Shown in pieces: positions 22,300 to 31,735 of a DNA stretch of 64,000 nucleotides. The stretch is taken from assembly GCF_002272075.1 (NCBI RefSeq), contig NZ_NPBJ01000003.1, positions 337,312-401,311 on the forward strand, read 5' to 3'. The first letter of the stretch is position 1. Each line of letters begins with the position of its first letter. Position numbers and translations under genes: made by a program. Below the pieces are notes generated by a model, which was not told the DNA's origin, searched no databases, and saw nothing but the letters and a program-made list of their open reading frames with translations. This DNA is from Terribacillus saccharophilus (GTDB taxonomy: Bacteria > Bacillota > Bacilli > Bacillales > Amphibacillaceae).

Positions 22300-25008
22300 A
22301 TGGTGGGAAATAATTCATACAACGCAAAGAAACAGTTTGAATTAAACGGAAAGACGTACAATTACTATCAATTGAAAGCGCTTGAAGAGAAAGGCCTCGG
22401 AACAGTATCCCGTTTGCCATTCTCCATCCGTGTACTGCTTGAATCGCTGATCCGTCAGCATGATGGCTTTGCAATTAAGGACGAGCATGTAGAAGGCTTA
22501 GCAAACTGGGGGAATGGGAACATCACCGATGTACCATTCAAGCCTTCCCGTGTTATCCTGCAGGACTTCACCGGTGTACCGGCGGTCGTGGATCTCGCTT
22601 CCCTTCGGAAAGCGATGGTTGATCTTGGAGGAGATGCAGATCGGATCAATCCAGAGATTCCGGTGGATCTTGTCATTGACCACTCTGTACAGGTTGACAA
22701 GTATGGCACGCAAGATGCGCTGAAAGTGAACATGGAATTGGAATTTGAGCGAAACAAAGAACGTTATGAATTTTTAAATTGGGCGCAGAAAGCATTCGAT
22801 AACTACCGTGCTGTTCCGCCTGCAACTGGTATCGTCCACCAGGTTAACCTGGAATACTTAGCGAATGTCGTCCATGGTAACGAGGATGCAGACGGTTCGT
22901 ACACTGCATATCCTGATACATTGGTTGGTACCGATTCCCATACGACGATGATCAATGGACTTGGTGTCCTTGGCTGGGGCGTTGGCGGTATCGAAGCAGA
23001 GGCAAGTATGCTTGGACAACCATCTTACTTCCCGGCTCCAGATGTAATTGGAGTCAAGTTCGTAGGTACGATGCCAGCTGGTTCCACTGCGACCGACTTG
23101 GCGCTGAAGGTGACACAAGTGCTCCGTCAAAAGAGCGTGGTCGGAAAATTCGTGGAATTCTTCGGTCCGGGACTTGCGGATATGCCACTTGCTGATCGTG
23201 CGACAATCTCGAATATGGCGCCGGAATATGGAGCGACATGCGGTTTCTTCCCGATTGATGAAGAAACACTGAACTACATGCATTTGACAGGCAGAAGCCA
23301 AGAACAAATCGACTTGGTTGAAAAGTATGCGAAGGAAAACGACTTCTGGTACACACCAGATACGCGTGATCCTGAGTATACAGAATTGGTGGAAATCGAC
23401 CTTTCTGCATTGGAGCCGAACCTTTCTGGTCCGAAGCGTCCACAGGATCTAATTCCGCTTTCTGGAATGCAGAAATCATTCGTTGATTCCATTACTGCAC
23501 CATCTGGCAACCAAGGATTCGGACTTGATAAGAGTGAATTCGATAAATCGGTTGATGTACACCATCCTGATGGCAAGACAACCACGATGAAAACAGGTGC
23601 TGTCGCAATTGCTGCGATCACTTCCTGTACGAATACATCTAATCCATACGTTATGCTTGGAGCTGGGATTCTTGCAAAGAATGCGGTTGAAAAAGGTCTG
23701 AATGTGCCTGCGTATGTGAAAACATCCCTTGCACCAGGTTCTAAAGTAGTAACACGTTACTTGGATGATGCAGGTCTGACGCCTTATCTTGACCAATTAG
23801 GCTTCACGCTTGTAGGGTACGGCTGTACGACATGTATCGGTAACTCTGGACCGTTGTCTCCTGAAATTGAAGAAGCGATTTCTTCTAACGATTTGACGGT
23901 TGCATCTGTGCTTTCTGGTAACCGTAACTTTGAAGGTCGTATCCACCCGCTTGTGCGAGCTAACTACTTGGCTTCACCGCCTCTAGTTGTGGCTTATGCA
24001 CTTGCAGGTACAGTAGATATCGACTTGGATAATGATCCAATTGGAACGGATAAAGACGGAAAAGCAGTCTATTTCAAAGACCTATGGCCAACTCACAAAG
24101 AAATTCGGGATGCAGTTGCTGAGGTTGTTACACCGGAAATCTTCCGCAAGGAGTATGAAGATGTCTTCAATTCCAATGCAAAATGGAATGAAATCGACAC
24201 AACAGACCAACCGCTTTACAAGTGGGATTCGGAATCTACTTATATCCAAAATCCTACCTTCTTTGAGAACATCTCTGGAGGAAGCGGCACAGTGCAGCCT
24301 TTACAAGGATTGCGTGTAATAGGGAAGTTTGGCGACTCCGTGACAACGGACCACATTTCTCCAGCTGGTGCAATTGCGAAAGATATGCCGGCAGGTAAAT
24401 ACTTGCAGGATAAAGGCGTTACACCTCGCGAGTTTAACTCCTATGGTTCCCGCCGAGGTAACCACGAGGTAATGATGCGCGGTACATTTGCAAACATCCG
24501 TATCCGCAACCAGCTGGCACCAGGTACAGAGGGTGGTTACACAACTTACTGGCCGACAGATGAAGTAATGCCGATCTATGATGCAGCAATGAAATATCAA
24601 ACTGATCAGACTGGTTTGGCTATCTTTGCTGGGGAAGACTACGGCATGGGAAGCTCTCGTGACTGGGCAGCTAAAGGTACGAACTTGCTTGGCATTAAAA
24701 CTGTCATTGCTCAGAGCTTCGAGCGGATTCACCGTTCCAACCTTGTCATGATGGGTGTACTGCCATTGCAGTTCCAGCCAGGTGAGAGTGCGGAATCTCT
24801 TGGCTTAACAGGCCGTGAGAGCATCGACGTTTCAGTTGATGAAAATGTTTCTCCTCGAGATATTGTCAAAGTAAAGGCAACTGCCGAAGATGGCAAAGTA
24901 ACCGAATTTGAAGCAGTAGCGCGTTTTGACAGTGAAGTGGAGATCGATTATTACCGTCATGGCGGTATTTTGAACATGGTATTGCGTAACAAATTACAGC
25001 ATGCATAA
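22300..25008 (+). CDS. citB: Aconitate hydratase
   Basis: A 902-residue aconitase A/IRP-type enzyme that interconverts citrate and isocitrate in the TCA cycle. The three [4Fe-4S] ligands are at about residues 443 ([11 protein letters not shown]), 509 and 512 ([14 protein letters not shown]). [10 protein letters not shown] (about 785-794) is the C-terminal substrate-binding signature. The length matches Bacillus CitB, which also binds iron-responsive RNA elements. Single-gene unit with a terminator at 25018; a dyad lies upstream. Confidence 0.98.
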   Translation: MVGNNSYNAKKQFELNGKTYNYYQLKALEEKGLGTVSRLPFSIRVLLESLIRQHDGFAIKDEHVEGLANWGNGNITDVPFKPSRVILQDFTGVPAVVDLASLRKAMVDLGGDADRINPEIPVDLVIDHSVQVDKYGTQDALKVNMELEFERNKERYEFLNWAQKAFDNYRAVPPATGIVHQVNLEYLANVVHGNEDADGSYTAYPDTLVGTDSHTTMINGLGVLGWGVGGIEAEASMLGQPSYFPAPDVIGVKFVGTMPAGSTATDLALKVTQVLRQKSVVGKFVEFFGPGLADMPLADRATISNMAPEYGATCGFFPIDEETLNYMHLTGRSQEQIDLVEKYAKENDFWYTPDTRDPEYTELVEIDLSALEPNLSGPKRPQDLIPLSGMQKSFVDSITAPSGNQGFGLDKSEFDKSVDVHHPDGKTTTMKTGAVAIAAITSCTNTSNPYVMLGAGILAKNAVEKGLNVPAYVKTSLAPGSKVVTRYLDDAGLTPYLDQLGFTLVGYGCTTCIGNSGPLSPEIEEAISSNDLTVASVLSGNRNFEGRIHPLVRANYLASPPLVVAYALAGTVDIDLDNDPIGTDKDGKAVYFKDLWPTHKEIRDAVAEVVTPEIFRKEYEDVFNSNAKWNEIDTTDQPLYKWDSESTYIQNPTFFENISGGSGTVQPLQGLRVIGKFGDSVTTDHISPAGAIAKDMPAGKYLQDKGVTPREFNSYGSRRGNHEVMMRGTFANIRIRNQLAPGTEGGYTTYWPTDEVMPIYDAAMKYQTDQTGLAIFAGEDYGMGSSRDWAAKGTNLLGIKTVIAQSFERIHRSNLVMMGVLPLQFQPGESAESLGLTGRESIDVSVDENVSPRDIVKVKATAEDGKVTEFEAVARFDSEVEIDYYRHGGILNMVLRNKLQHA

Positions 25009-25017
25009 GAACTTGTC

Positions 25018-25047
25018 AGAAGCAGCCGAGATGGCTGCTTCTTTTTT
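25018..25047 (+). terminator. citB terminator
   Basis: AGAAGCAGCC and GGCTGCTTCT pair around a short loop, followed by six T residues. Confidence 0.9.
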
Positions 25048-25099
25048 GGTTAGTTTGTTTCTCTTTAGCCCAAAATAAACGGCGAAGGGGGAATTTATT

Positions 25100-25546
25100 A
25101 TGAAACGACGAGGATTACTTCTCTTATGTCTTATGCTGTTCGTCTTTCCGTCCATTGTACAAGCTGATGCAGTTGAATTAGAATCGGTCGAAGCTCTGAT
25201 TGAACATGCAGAGGGAAAGCCTGTAATAATTATGTATTGGGCAACATGGTGTGATACATGTCTGTCGGATTTATCGGAACTGGAGGAGTTTCATGCTGCA
25301 GCGGGTAAAAAGGTGAGTGTGTATAGCATCAATGCTACTAAGAGTGAGCGGAGCGAGAAGCAAGTGAAAGCCTTTGTACAAAAAAGTGCACTTCAAGTAC
25401 CGGTTTATCTGGATACGGAAGGTACTGTAGCGCATCAATTCCGCCAGGTTGCAGTACCTTTCACAATCATCGTGGACAAATCCGGTAAACAGCGGGTTAT
25501 CCCTGGACCTGTGACAAAGAAACAGCTGGAGGAATGGGTCAAATAA
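25100..25546 (+). CDS. yneN: Secreted/membrane-anchored thioredoxin-like protein YneN
   Basis: A 148-residue thiol-disulfide protein of the TlpA/ResA group. N-terminal signal segment MKRRGLLLLCLMLFVFPSIVQA (exported, possibly uncleaved), redox motif W-C-D-T-C in MYWATWCDTCLSDLSELEEF (about residue 49), and cis-Pro region QVAVPFTIIVDKSG (about 116-129). GAAGGGGGA precedes ATG 25100. It follows citB as in B. subtilis and may act with CcdA outside the membrane. Confidence 0.88.
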   Translation: MKRRGLLLLCLMLFVFPSIVQADAVELESVEALIEHAEGKPVIIMYWATWCDTCLSDLSELEEFHAAAGKKVSVYSINATKSERSEKQVKAFVQKSALQVPVYLDTEGTVAHQFRQVAVPFTIIVDKSGKQRVIPGPVTKKQLEEWVK

Positions 25547-25611
25547 AGTTCCACCAGTTCACCTGTCTGGCTGTAGTATGCTAAAATGATGGTAGAAAAG
25601 GGGGCATACTT

Positions 25612-27864
25612 GTGGCACAGACAGAGAAAACCCTGACCGAACAAGTGATTGCATGGAGTTCAATGGACATCTCACCGCCTCTATCAGAGATAGAGGCGTT
25701 ACGTATGGCATCAGAGCTTGATACAGAGGAAGAAGACTTAAGACAAGGCTTGTATCGTATCATCGCTTTTTACCGGATTATGCGCGTGCATAAGCAGGAT
25801 CCAATCAGCAGACAGCTGCTCGCTGCATCTGAGCGGACTCACCCAATCGTGATGGAGATCGACCAATTCGCACAAGTGAATCAATACTACCAAGCATTGA
25901 TGGACACAGATTTACCAGTATGGTCGATAAGGGAAACGGATTTCGATCCTGCAAAACTAAAGAAGTCTCAATCCTTGCACAGTCAGCTGACGGATGCATT
26001 ACAGGCATATCCGCGCAGAGTAGATGGGGCCAGCAAAGTTACATCGGCATATAACCGTTCTTATGAGGAATTGGAGGATTTGCTTGTCCTGCTGGAACAG
26101 ACAATTGACACGATTGAAAATAGAAAGACAGGTTCGCCAGTTACAGCCATGAACGCAACAGTTCTGCAAATATTGAAATCCCTGACAGCTGTAAAGGAAG
26201 CGCTACCTGATGTTTTGAGTCAAGCGAGCGAGAGCCGTCCGCTAGAAGTGCTGGATGAGCTGATCGGTCTGCGTGATGTAAAGAAATACATTCACGACTA
26301 TTACCATTATCTTCGGTATCAGCAGGAGAGAAAACAGTTTGGATTCCAGATGGTAGATGAACCGGGTCTTCATATGGTCATAACGGGCAATCCCGGAACG
26401 GGTAAGACGACGATAGCTCGATTGCTGGCTAAGCTGTATCATCAGCTTGGTCTGTTAGAATCTGATCATGTTGTCGAAGTAAACCGCTCCCATTTGGTTG
26501 GTTCGTATCTTGGTCAGAGTGAGGAAAACACGACAAACTATGTGCGTCAGGCAATTGGAGGCGTGTTGTTCATAGATGAGGCTTATAGCTTGAAACGAGA
26601 AGGACAGAGCGGAAATGATTATGGACAGGCCGTGATCGATACCCTTGTTTACAGTATGACGAGCGGTGAATATGGCGGAAAATTCGCAGTCATTCTTGCT
26701 GGTTATCCTGAAGAGACCCGTCAGTTTCTATTTGCTAATCCGGGTCTTCGCAGCAGAATTCCGGATCAGAATTACATCGAGCTTCCGGACTTCGAGACAG
26801 AGGAACTTCTGCAGATTGCAGAGAATACGGCACTAGCGAATGATTTCTTTTTTACAGAAGAAGCGCTGCGTCTTGTGAAGGATAATATCGAACAAGCACG
26901 CGTAGACGAGACATTCGGGAATGCCCGAACTGTAAGGGATATCGTGCTTCGGATCATCTTCCAAAAAGGAGCTGATCGAAAGCTGACGACAGATTCCTGG
27001 ATTGATCATATGACACTGTCACAGCAAGATGTGAAAGATCCAAAACAGAACGAAAATGAATCAGAGCCCTTGCAGCAGCTGGAACAGCTGATCGGTCTGC
27101 AATCTTTAAAGGAAGAAGTGAAAAAATTATCTTCTTTTGTTCAAATTCAGCAGGCGCGAAAAAGTAAAGGATCTCCTGCAGTACCAATTCAGCTGCATGC
27201 TGTTTTTACTGGTAATCCTGGAACGGGTAAAACGACGATTGCTAAAATCTACGCTGCTATCCTGAAAGAGCGCGGATTGCTGAAGCGAGGACATTTGGTC
27301 GTTGCTTCGCGAAGCGATTTGGTGGCGGGTTATGTTGGCCAAACAGCTGCGAAAACAAAAACAGTCATCCGTGATGCGCTTGGCGGAGTATTATTCATTG
27401 ATGAAGCGTACAGCTTGTTTCGTGGTTCACAAGACTTTGGAAAAGAAGTAATCGACACGCTTGTAGATGAGATGACGAAGCATAATGAAAACTTGGTAGT
27501 GGTTCTTGCTGGGTATCAGCAGGAGATGAAGCAATTTATCGACAGTAATCCAGGGCTTGCTTCTCGTTTTAAGAAGTATTTTATCTTCCCAGATTATAAT
27601 AGTGAAGAGCTCGTCGCGATCTTTAAGCATGCAATGGAAAATTATGCGTATACACTTTCAGAAGAAGCGGAAGCTTTCCTGAAAAATCAGCTTGATGCAG
27701 TAACAGTAGCAGGTAATGCCAGATTCGTTACGAATCTCTTGGACGAAGCAATCCAGTTCCAGTCACTTCGACTTGTAGAAGCCCAAGAGCAGACGGAAAT
27801 GGATGTGCTCGAGAAGAAAGATATAGAAAATGCTTGGGAAATGGTTAGGAGAAGTGCTTTATGA
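25612..27864 (+). CDS. Double AAA+ ATPase, SpoVK/CbbX-like
   Basis: A 750-residue protein with an N-terminal helical region (1-205) and two CbbX/SpoVK-type AAA+ modules. Module 1: LIGLRDVKKYIHDYYHYLRY, Walker A GNPGTGKTTIARLL (about 259-272), Walker B GGVLFIDEAYSL (about 318-329). Module 2: LIGLQSLKEEVKKLSSFVQI, Walker A GNPGTGKTTIAKIY (about 532), Walker B GGVLFIDEAYSLF (about 588). Both have Arg fingers (NPGLRSR, NPGLASR). B. subtilis SpoVK has one module. GTG 25612 follows AAAAGGGGG. It overlaps yneP by four bases (ATGA). Likely a protein-remodelling machine; substrate unknown. Confidence 0.9.
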   Translation: MAQTEKTLTEQVIAWSSMDISPPLSEIEALRMASELDTEEEDLRQGLYRIIAFYRIMRVHKQDPISRQLLAASERTHPIVMEIDQFAQVNQYYQALMDTDLPVWSIRETDFDPAKLKKSQSLHSQLTDALQAYPRRVDGASKVTSAYNRSYEELEDLLVLLEQTIDTIENRKTGSPVTAMNATVLQILKSLTAVKEALPDVLSQASESRPLEVLDELIGLRDVKKYIHDYYHYLRYQQERKQFGFQMVDEPGLHMVITGNPGTGKTTIARLLAKLYHQLGLLESDHVVEVNRSHLVGSYLGQSEENTTNYVRQAIGGVLFIDEAYSLKREGQSGNDYGQAVIDTLVYSMTSGEYGGKFAVILAGYPEETRQFLFANPGLRSRIPDQNYIELPDFETEELLQIAENTALANDFFFTEEALRLVKDNIEQARVDETFGNARTVRDIVLRIIFQKGADRKLTTDSWIDHMTLSQQDVKDPKQNENESEPLQQLEQLIGLQSLKEEVKKLSSFVQIQQARKSKGSPAVPIQLHAVFTGNPGTGKTTIAKIYAAILKERGLLKRGHLVVASRSDLVAGYVGQTAAKTKTVIRDALGGVLFIDEAYSLFRGSQDFGKEVIDTLVDEMTKHNENLVVVLAGYQQEMKQFIDSNPGLASRFKKYFIFPDYNSEELVAIFKHAMENYAYTLSEEAEAFLKNQLDAVTVAGNARFVTNLLDEAIQFQSLRLVEAQEQTEMDVLEKKDIENAWEMVRRSAL

Positions 27865-28280
27865 AAAAATCAACATCAGAAATAAATGTAAGATACGGAG
27901 AGACCGATCAAATGGGCGTTGTGTATCACGTGAATTACCTCGTTTGGTTTGAGATTGGTCGAACCGACTTTATTGAGACATTAGGCCTGCGCTATGCAGC
28001 AATGGAGGATGACGGCTTTCTTTCCCCAGTTGTGGATGCAAAATTGAATTTCCATTATCCTGTTCGGTACGGAGAAAAGCCGGTCGTGGAAACGTGGCTT
28101 CGTTCTTATGATGGCATTCGGACGATGTATGGCTACGAAATCAAAAATGAAGAGGGTAAGCTTTGTGTTTCCGGAACGTCGACTCATACGGTCGTGAAAA
28201 AGGAAACCTTCCGTCCGGTGTCCATTCGTCGTTCCCTGCCGGAATGGCATGCTGCATATTCAAAAGCTGTGGAAGCATAA
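27861..28280 (+). CDS. yneP: Acyl-CoA thioesterase YneP (4-HBT hotdog family)
   Basis: A 139-residue hotdog-fold thioesterase. RYGETDQMGVVYHVNYLVWF (residues 10-29) contains the catalytic D in E-T-D-Q-M-G and the YbgC-type V-N-Y-L-x-W-F-E. Family members hydrolyse short or medium acyl-CoA. Its ATG overlaps the stop of the AAA+ gene (ATGA), so translation is coupled. yneQ starts three bases after its stop. Confidence 0.93.
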   Translation: MKKSTSEINVRYGETDQMGVVYHVNYLVWFEIGRTDFIETLGLRYAAMEDDGFLSPVVDAKLNFHYPVRYGEKPVVETWLRSYDGIRTMYGYEIKNEEGKLCVSGTSTHTVVKKETFRPVSIRRSLPEWHAAYSKAVEA

Positions 28281-28283
28281 CAG

Positions 28284-28601
28284 ATGGCATTTGGGATCAG
28301 GCGTAATGAACTGAAAATATGGAAGGAGCGTGTACGCAAAGGGGAGATAGCTTTTTTGACTCACTATTGGCTGGACGCGCGATTTCCTGAAGCAAAGACA
28401 GTGACAAAAGCAGGCTGTGCCGACCGGCAGAAGCTGATAGATTGGGGAGCGCAGTATGGTTTGCAGGAAGCTTGGATCGATGAGCATGAGGAACTGCTGC
28501 ATTTCGATCTAATCGGTGACTATCAGCTTCGTATACTCCAGGCAGAACAGCAATGGGAGCAGCTGGAGAGATTTCAGCTCTTACAAAATAAAAAGCAGTA
28601 A
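28284..28601 (+). CDS. yneQ: YneQ-like hypothetical protein
   Basis: A 105-residue soluble protein following yneP as in B. subtilis. It carries W-K-E-R-V-R-x-G-E-I, HYWLDARFPEAKTVTKAGCA and an acidic, helical C-terminal half. Function unknown. Called from position and general resemblance to YneQ. It ends in the terminator shared with yidD. Confidence 0.8.
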   Translation: MAFGIRRNELKIWKERVRKGEIAFLTHYWLDARFPEAKTVTKAGCADRQKLIDWGAQYGLQEAWIDEHEELLHFDLIGDYQLRILQAEQQWEQLERFQLLQNKKQ

Positions 28602-28625
28602 TCCTTTTGGGATTACTGCTTTTTT
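28588..28625. terminator. Shared terminator of yneQ (+) and yidD (-)
   Basis: AAAGCAGTAATCC and GGATTACTGCTTT form a perfect stem around a short T-rich loop, with A and T tracts on both sides. Confidence 0.9.
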
Positions 28626-28858
28626 TCATGATGGTGCTCACACGTTGTACCAGGCACAGGATCAAATCCGCCACGGTGAAAAGGGTGGCATTTAGAAATA
28701 CGTTTAATAGTGAGCCAGCCGCCCTTCCATGCACCATACTGCTTGATTGCCTCCAGCCCATATTGAGAGCATGTCGGATAAAAACGGCAGGAGGGCGGTG
28801 TTACAGGGCTGATAAATCGGCGATAGAAACGGATCAAGGCTAAAAATACCTTGTCCAT
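28613..28858 (-). CDS. yidD: Membrane protein insertion efficiency factor YidD
   Basis: An 81-residue protein: [20 protein letters not shown] (residues 11-30), then [12 protein letters not shown], then [18 protein letters not shown]. This is the complete YidD signature with three conserved cysteines. It helps YidC-dependent membrane insertion at the inner face of the membrane. It starts four bases after folE2, with GAGGAG inside the folE2 end, so the genes are co-translated. Confidence 0.96.
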   Translation of the reverse strand: MDKVFLALIRFYRRFISPVTPPSCRFYPTCSQYGLEAIKQYGAWKGGWLTIKRISKCHPFHRGGFDPVPGTTCEHHHEKKQ

Positions 28859-28862
28859 TTGC

Positions 28863-29795
28863 TTACTCCTCTTCGTCGCGTTTGTCGTAGCTTAATGTGG
28901 CTACAGCGTCATGCAGGTGGATGGATTCTTCGTTACTGCATGATACAGTGAATTTCTCCACATAATCGAGCTCATACAAATCAGCTGCAACAAGACGGAC
29001 CATATCCTCGACAAAGCGCGGGTTTTCGTAGGCAGTTTCGGTAACCATTTTCTCATCCGGACGCTTCAGGACAGGGTGAATACGTGCGCTCGCATTGCTT
29101 TCGGCAGCTTCGAGCAAGTCTTCTTTCCAGTCACGAACGTCTTCATCGAACGCATCTGTCAACTGCACTTCCATGGAGACGATGCCGCGCTGGTTATGTG
29201 CGCTGTATTCGCTGATTTCTTTCGAGCATGGACATAGTGTTGTCACTGTGCCGGAAAGCTTAGCTGTCGTGCGGAAGCCGGTATGTTTGTCATAAGCTAC
29301 TTCAAGCGTAGCATCCGCATGATTTAATCCAGTCATACCGGAAGCAGGGCCGCTTCGCTCAAAGAACCATGGAAATGTCACTTTAACACGCGCATCCTCT
29401 TGTTTCAGGCGGTCTGCAAGCTCTGCAACGAATGTCTGTAAGCTTTTAACTGATACAGTAAATCCGTTCTTATGATACAAATCTAGCTGTTCTGTGAACC
29501 GGCTCATATTCGTACCTTTGCTATCCTGCTGTATGCTGGAGGTGAATTCGAACGTTCCGATTGTGGTCTGCATAGCAGGACGCGTATTGCTGATCACTTG
29601 GATCGGATGTTTTACTTTCGCAATGCCGACTGCATCTATATGGAAAAGAAAGTTCTTTTTCGTATTTTGTAAGTCAGCCATATCGGCTTTGTTTTCTGGT
29701 TTCGTCTTCTTGCCTGGCACAACGGAGCCGAACAATTTATGACGTTCTGCCTTTGATGGCAGCTGTTTTTTAGTTAGTGTGTGTAGGTGTTGCAT
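28863..29795 (-). CDS. folE2: GTP cyclohydrolase FolE2 (type IB)
   Basis: A 310-residue enzyme converting GTP to dihydroneopterin triphosphate, the first step of folate synthesis, using metals other than zinc. The catalytic Cys lies in [11 protein letters not shown] (about residue 190), and the tail has [10 protein letters not shown]. In B. subtilis the paralogue (YciA) is Zur-controlled; no clear Zur box was seen upstream here. ATG 29795 follows GAAAGGAG. Co-transcribed with yidD. Confidence 0.95.
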   Translation of the reverse strand: MQHLHTLTKKQLPSKAERHKLFGSVVPGKKTKPENKADMADLQNTKKNFLFHIDAVGIAKVKHPIQVISNTRPAMQTTIGTFEFTSSIQQDSKGTNMSRFTEQLDLYHKNGFTVSVKSLQTFVAELADRLKQEDARVKVTFPWFFERSGPASGMTGLNHADATLEVAYDKHTGFRTTAKLSGTVTTLCPCSKEISEYSAHNQRGIVSMEVQLTDAFDEDVRDWKEDLLEAAESNASARIHPVLKRPDEKMVTETAYENPRFVEDMVRLVAADLYELDYVEKFTVSCSNEESIHLHDAVATLSYDKRDEEE

Positions 29796-29892
29796 AATTG
29801 TACTCCTTTCAAAGTCGCATGGACTAGCTTAAAGTATACCCGATGCTAAGCTCGCAATTCAATTGTCTGAACCGAGTAATCCGGGAAAATGA

Positions 29893-29927
29893 AAAAAACA
29901 ATCCCGCTGCTTACTTGGAATTGTTTT
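29893..29927 (-). terminator. plsY terminator
   Basis: On the minus strand, AAACAATTCC and GGGATTGTTT pair, followed by TTTTC. The first arm overlaps the last plsY codons. Confidence 0.7.
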
Positions 29928-30513
29928 TCACGAGGAATGACGCTTTCGGTTCTTCACGTCTGATGATACGGACAATATTCTGTCTATGTTTATAGAGGAT
30001 GAATATAGCCAGCAATCCGAGAACGATAGAAAGCACGATATCCTGTGTAATAAAGAGCGAGACAACAACGCCGACAATGCCTGCTGTCATGGAAGCAAGA
30101 GACACATATTTGCTGATGAGCAGCACGATGACGAAACTTGCAATAATAATGGCGAACAGCAAGGCATTTACGCCTAGTATAATTCCAGCTGAAGTCGCAA
30201 CAGCCTTTCCGCCTTTGAATCGGGCGAATACCGGATAAACGTGTCCGATGACCGCTCCAAGACCGATGACGAGCAGATATAAGTCGAACCCGAACAAAAC
30301 GGGCAAAATAGTGGCGATTGTCCCTTTCAAGATGTCTGCAATCAAAACAATTATTCCGGCTTTCTTCCCGAGTATCCGGAATGTGTTTGTCGCACCAAGA
30401 TTACCGCTTCCATGCTCTCTTACATCTATATTGTAGCCTACTTTTCCGACAATCAGGGCAGATGGAATTGAACCGATCAAATAGGCGAGCAGGATGAATA
30501 ACACGTATTCCAT
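29911..30513 (-). CDS. plsY: Acyl-phosphate glycerol-3-phosphate acyltransferase PlsY
   Basis: A 200-residue membrane enzyme that starts phospholipid synthesis by acylating glycerol-3-phosphate from acyl-phosphate. Three loop motifs are visible: [11 protein letters not shown] (about residue 15), the glycine-rich [15 protein letters not shown] (about 34-48), and [20 protein letters not shown] (about 90-109). ATG 30513 (after GGAGAATG) is preferred to ATG 30519. The gene lies between the yne block and parEC, as in B. subtilis. Confidence 0.97.
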   Translation of the reverse strand: MEYVLFILLAYLIGSIPSALIVGKVGYNIDVREHGSGNLGATNTFRILGKKAGIIVLIADILKGTIATILPVLFGFDLYLLVIGLGAVIGHVYPVFARFKGGKAVATSAGIILGVNALLFAIIIASFVIVLLISKYVSLASMTAGIVGVVVSLFITQDIVLSIVLGLLAIFILYKHRQNIVRIIRREEPKASFLVKNNSK

Positions 30514-30618
30514 ATACATTCTCCTTTAACAACAAAACGTTCCTGTTACTTGCTTATCCATTTTAGCACGAAGTATCATGGAAGGGCATAACTTTTTATA
30601 TAGTATAGGATTAAATCC

Positions 30619-30646
30619 CTACGTGCAAGGGTATGAGAACACGTAG
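30619..30646. promoter_or_regulatory. Inverted repeat upstream of the OpuF-type operon
   Basis: CTACGTG (30619-30625) and CACGTAG (30640-30646) form a 7-bp perfect inverted repeat with a 14-base spacer, 22 bases before the ATPase start codon. It may be an operator for a GbsR/OpcR-type repressor; position only. Confidence 0.35.
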
Positions 30647-30667
30647 TACATAATACGAGGTGAAGAT

Positions 30668-31735
30668 ATGATTGAATTCAAAGGCGTACAAAAGACTTAC
30701 CCCGATGGAACTGTGGCCATCAAAAATTTCAATCTGGAGATAAAGGAGGGGGAACTTCTCACACTCATAGGGCCAAGCGGCTGCGGCAAGACTACGACGA
30801 TGAAAATGATTAACCGGCTTGTTGAACCAACAGCAGGTGATATATACATAAACGGAAAACAATTGAAAGAATACAACATACACGAACTGCGTTGGAATAT
30901 CGGCTATGTTCTGCAGCAGATTGCTTTATTTCCGCATATGACTGTAGAAGAAAACATTGCTGTTGTTCCAGAAATGAAAAAATGGAAGAAGAAAGAAATT
31001 CACGATCGTGCAAAAGAATTAATGCAGATGGTGGGGATGGAGCCTTCCATCTATATGAAAAAGAAGCCTTCTGAACTATCCGGTGGCCAGCAGCAGCGAG
31101 TCGGAGTGATTCGAGCCCTCGCTGCCGATCCGCAAATTTTGCTGATGGATGAGCCTTTCAGTGCATTGGATCCAATCAGCAGAGAAGGGCTGCAAAAGGA
31201 TATCCGTAAATTACAGAAGCAGATTAAGAAGACGATTGTTTTCGTAACGCATGATATTGATGAAGCAACAGCGTTGGGTGATCGGATCTGTCTCATGAAT
31301 GCTGGTGAAATCATCCAAGTGGATACACCGCAGAAACTGATACTCGAGCCTCGTGATTCCTTCGTCCGCAACTTTATAGGAGATAAAAAATCACCGTGGC
31401 AGACTGCGGTAGATATTGTAGCTTCCCAAACAGTTTCGCGTATTCTGACACAAACGGCATACGAAGAAGGCAATTTTGACTCGGAGCAAGCTTATATTCT
31501 ATCAAGTGATGACGGACAAGTATTGTGTGCGGTGGAGCATGGCAAACAGCAAAATGTCATGGAAATTCCAAATGACATGAATGTATTGGAAGCAGTCAGT
31601 GTATTTGAAAATACCGGAACTAGCATCCTTCCTGTCACGAAGAACAATGAACTGATTGGTACACTTACGCAGCAGGAGCTACTCACGTATCTAGCGAGTA
31701 AAACGGAAGTCAAGAACGGGGTGGTTACACAATGA
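30668..31735 (+). CDS. opuFA: Osmoprotectant ABC transporter ATPase (OpuFA-like)
   Basis: A 355-residue ABC ATPase. Walker A GPSGCGKTTTM (about residues 35-45), Q-loop LQQIALFPH, signature ELSGGQQQRVG (about 138), Walker B ILLMDEPFSALDP (about 159-171), H-switch THDIDEA. The C-terminal CBS-like region (about 255-340) is typical of OpuCA-type proteins, where it senses osmolarity. GAGGTGAAG precedes ATG 30668. It overlaps the permease fusion by four bases (ATGA). Partner of the fused permease/binding protein. Confidence 0.9.
   Translation: MIEFKGVQKTYPDGTVAIKNFNLEIKEGELLTLIGPSGCGKTTTMKMINRLVEPTAGDIYINGKQLKEYNIHELRWNIGYVLQQIALFPHMTVEENIAVVPEMKKWKKKEIHDRAKELMQMVGMEPSIYMKKKPSELSGGQQQRVGVIRALAADPQILLMDEPFSALDPISREGLQKDIRKLQKQIKKTIVFVTHDIDEATALGDRICLMNAGEIIQVDTPQKLILEPRDSFVRNFIGDKKSPWQTAVDIVASQTVSRILTQTAYEEGNFDSEQAYILSSDDGQVLCAVEHGKQQNVMEIPNDMNVLEAVSVFENTGTSILPVTKNNELIGTLTQQELLTYLASKTEVKNGVVTQ

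Noticed and set aside
22858..23307. Long minus-strand ORFs inside citB, parC and dynA
   Set aside because: Shadows of strongly coding plus-strand genes; no start signals and cysteine/histidine-rich nonsense composition.
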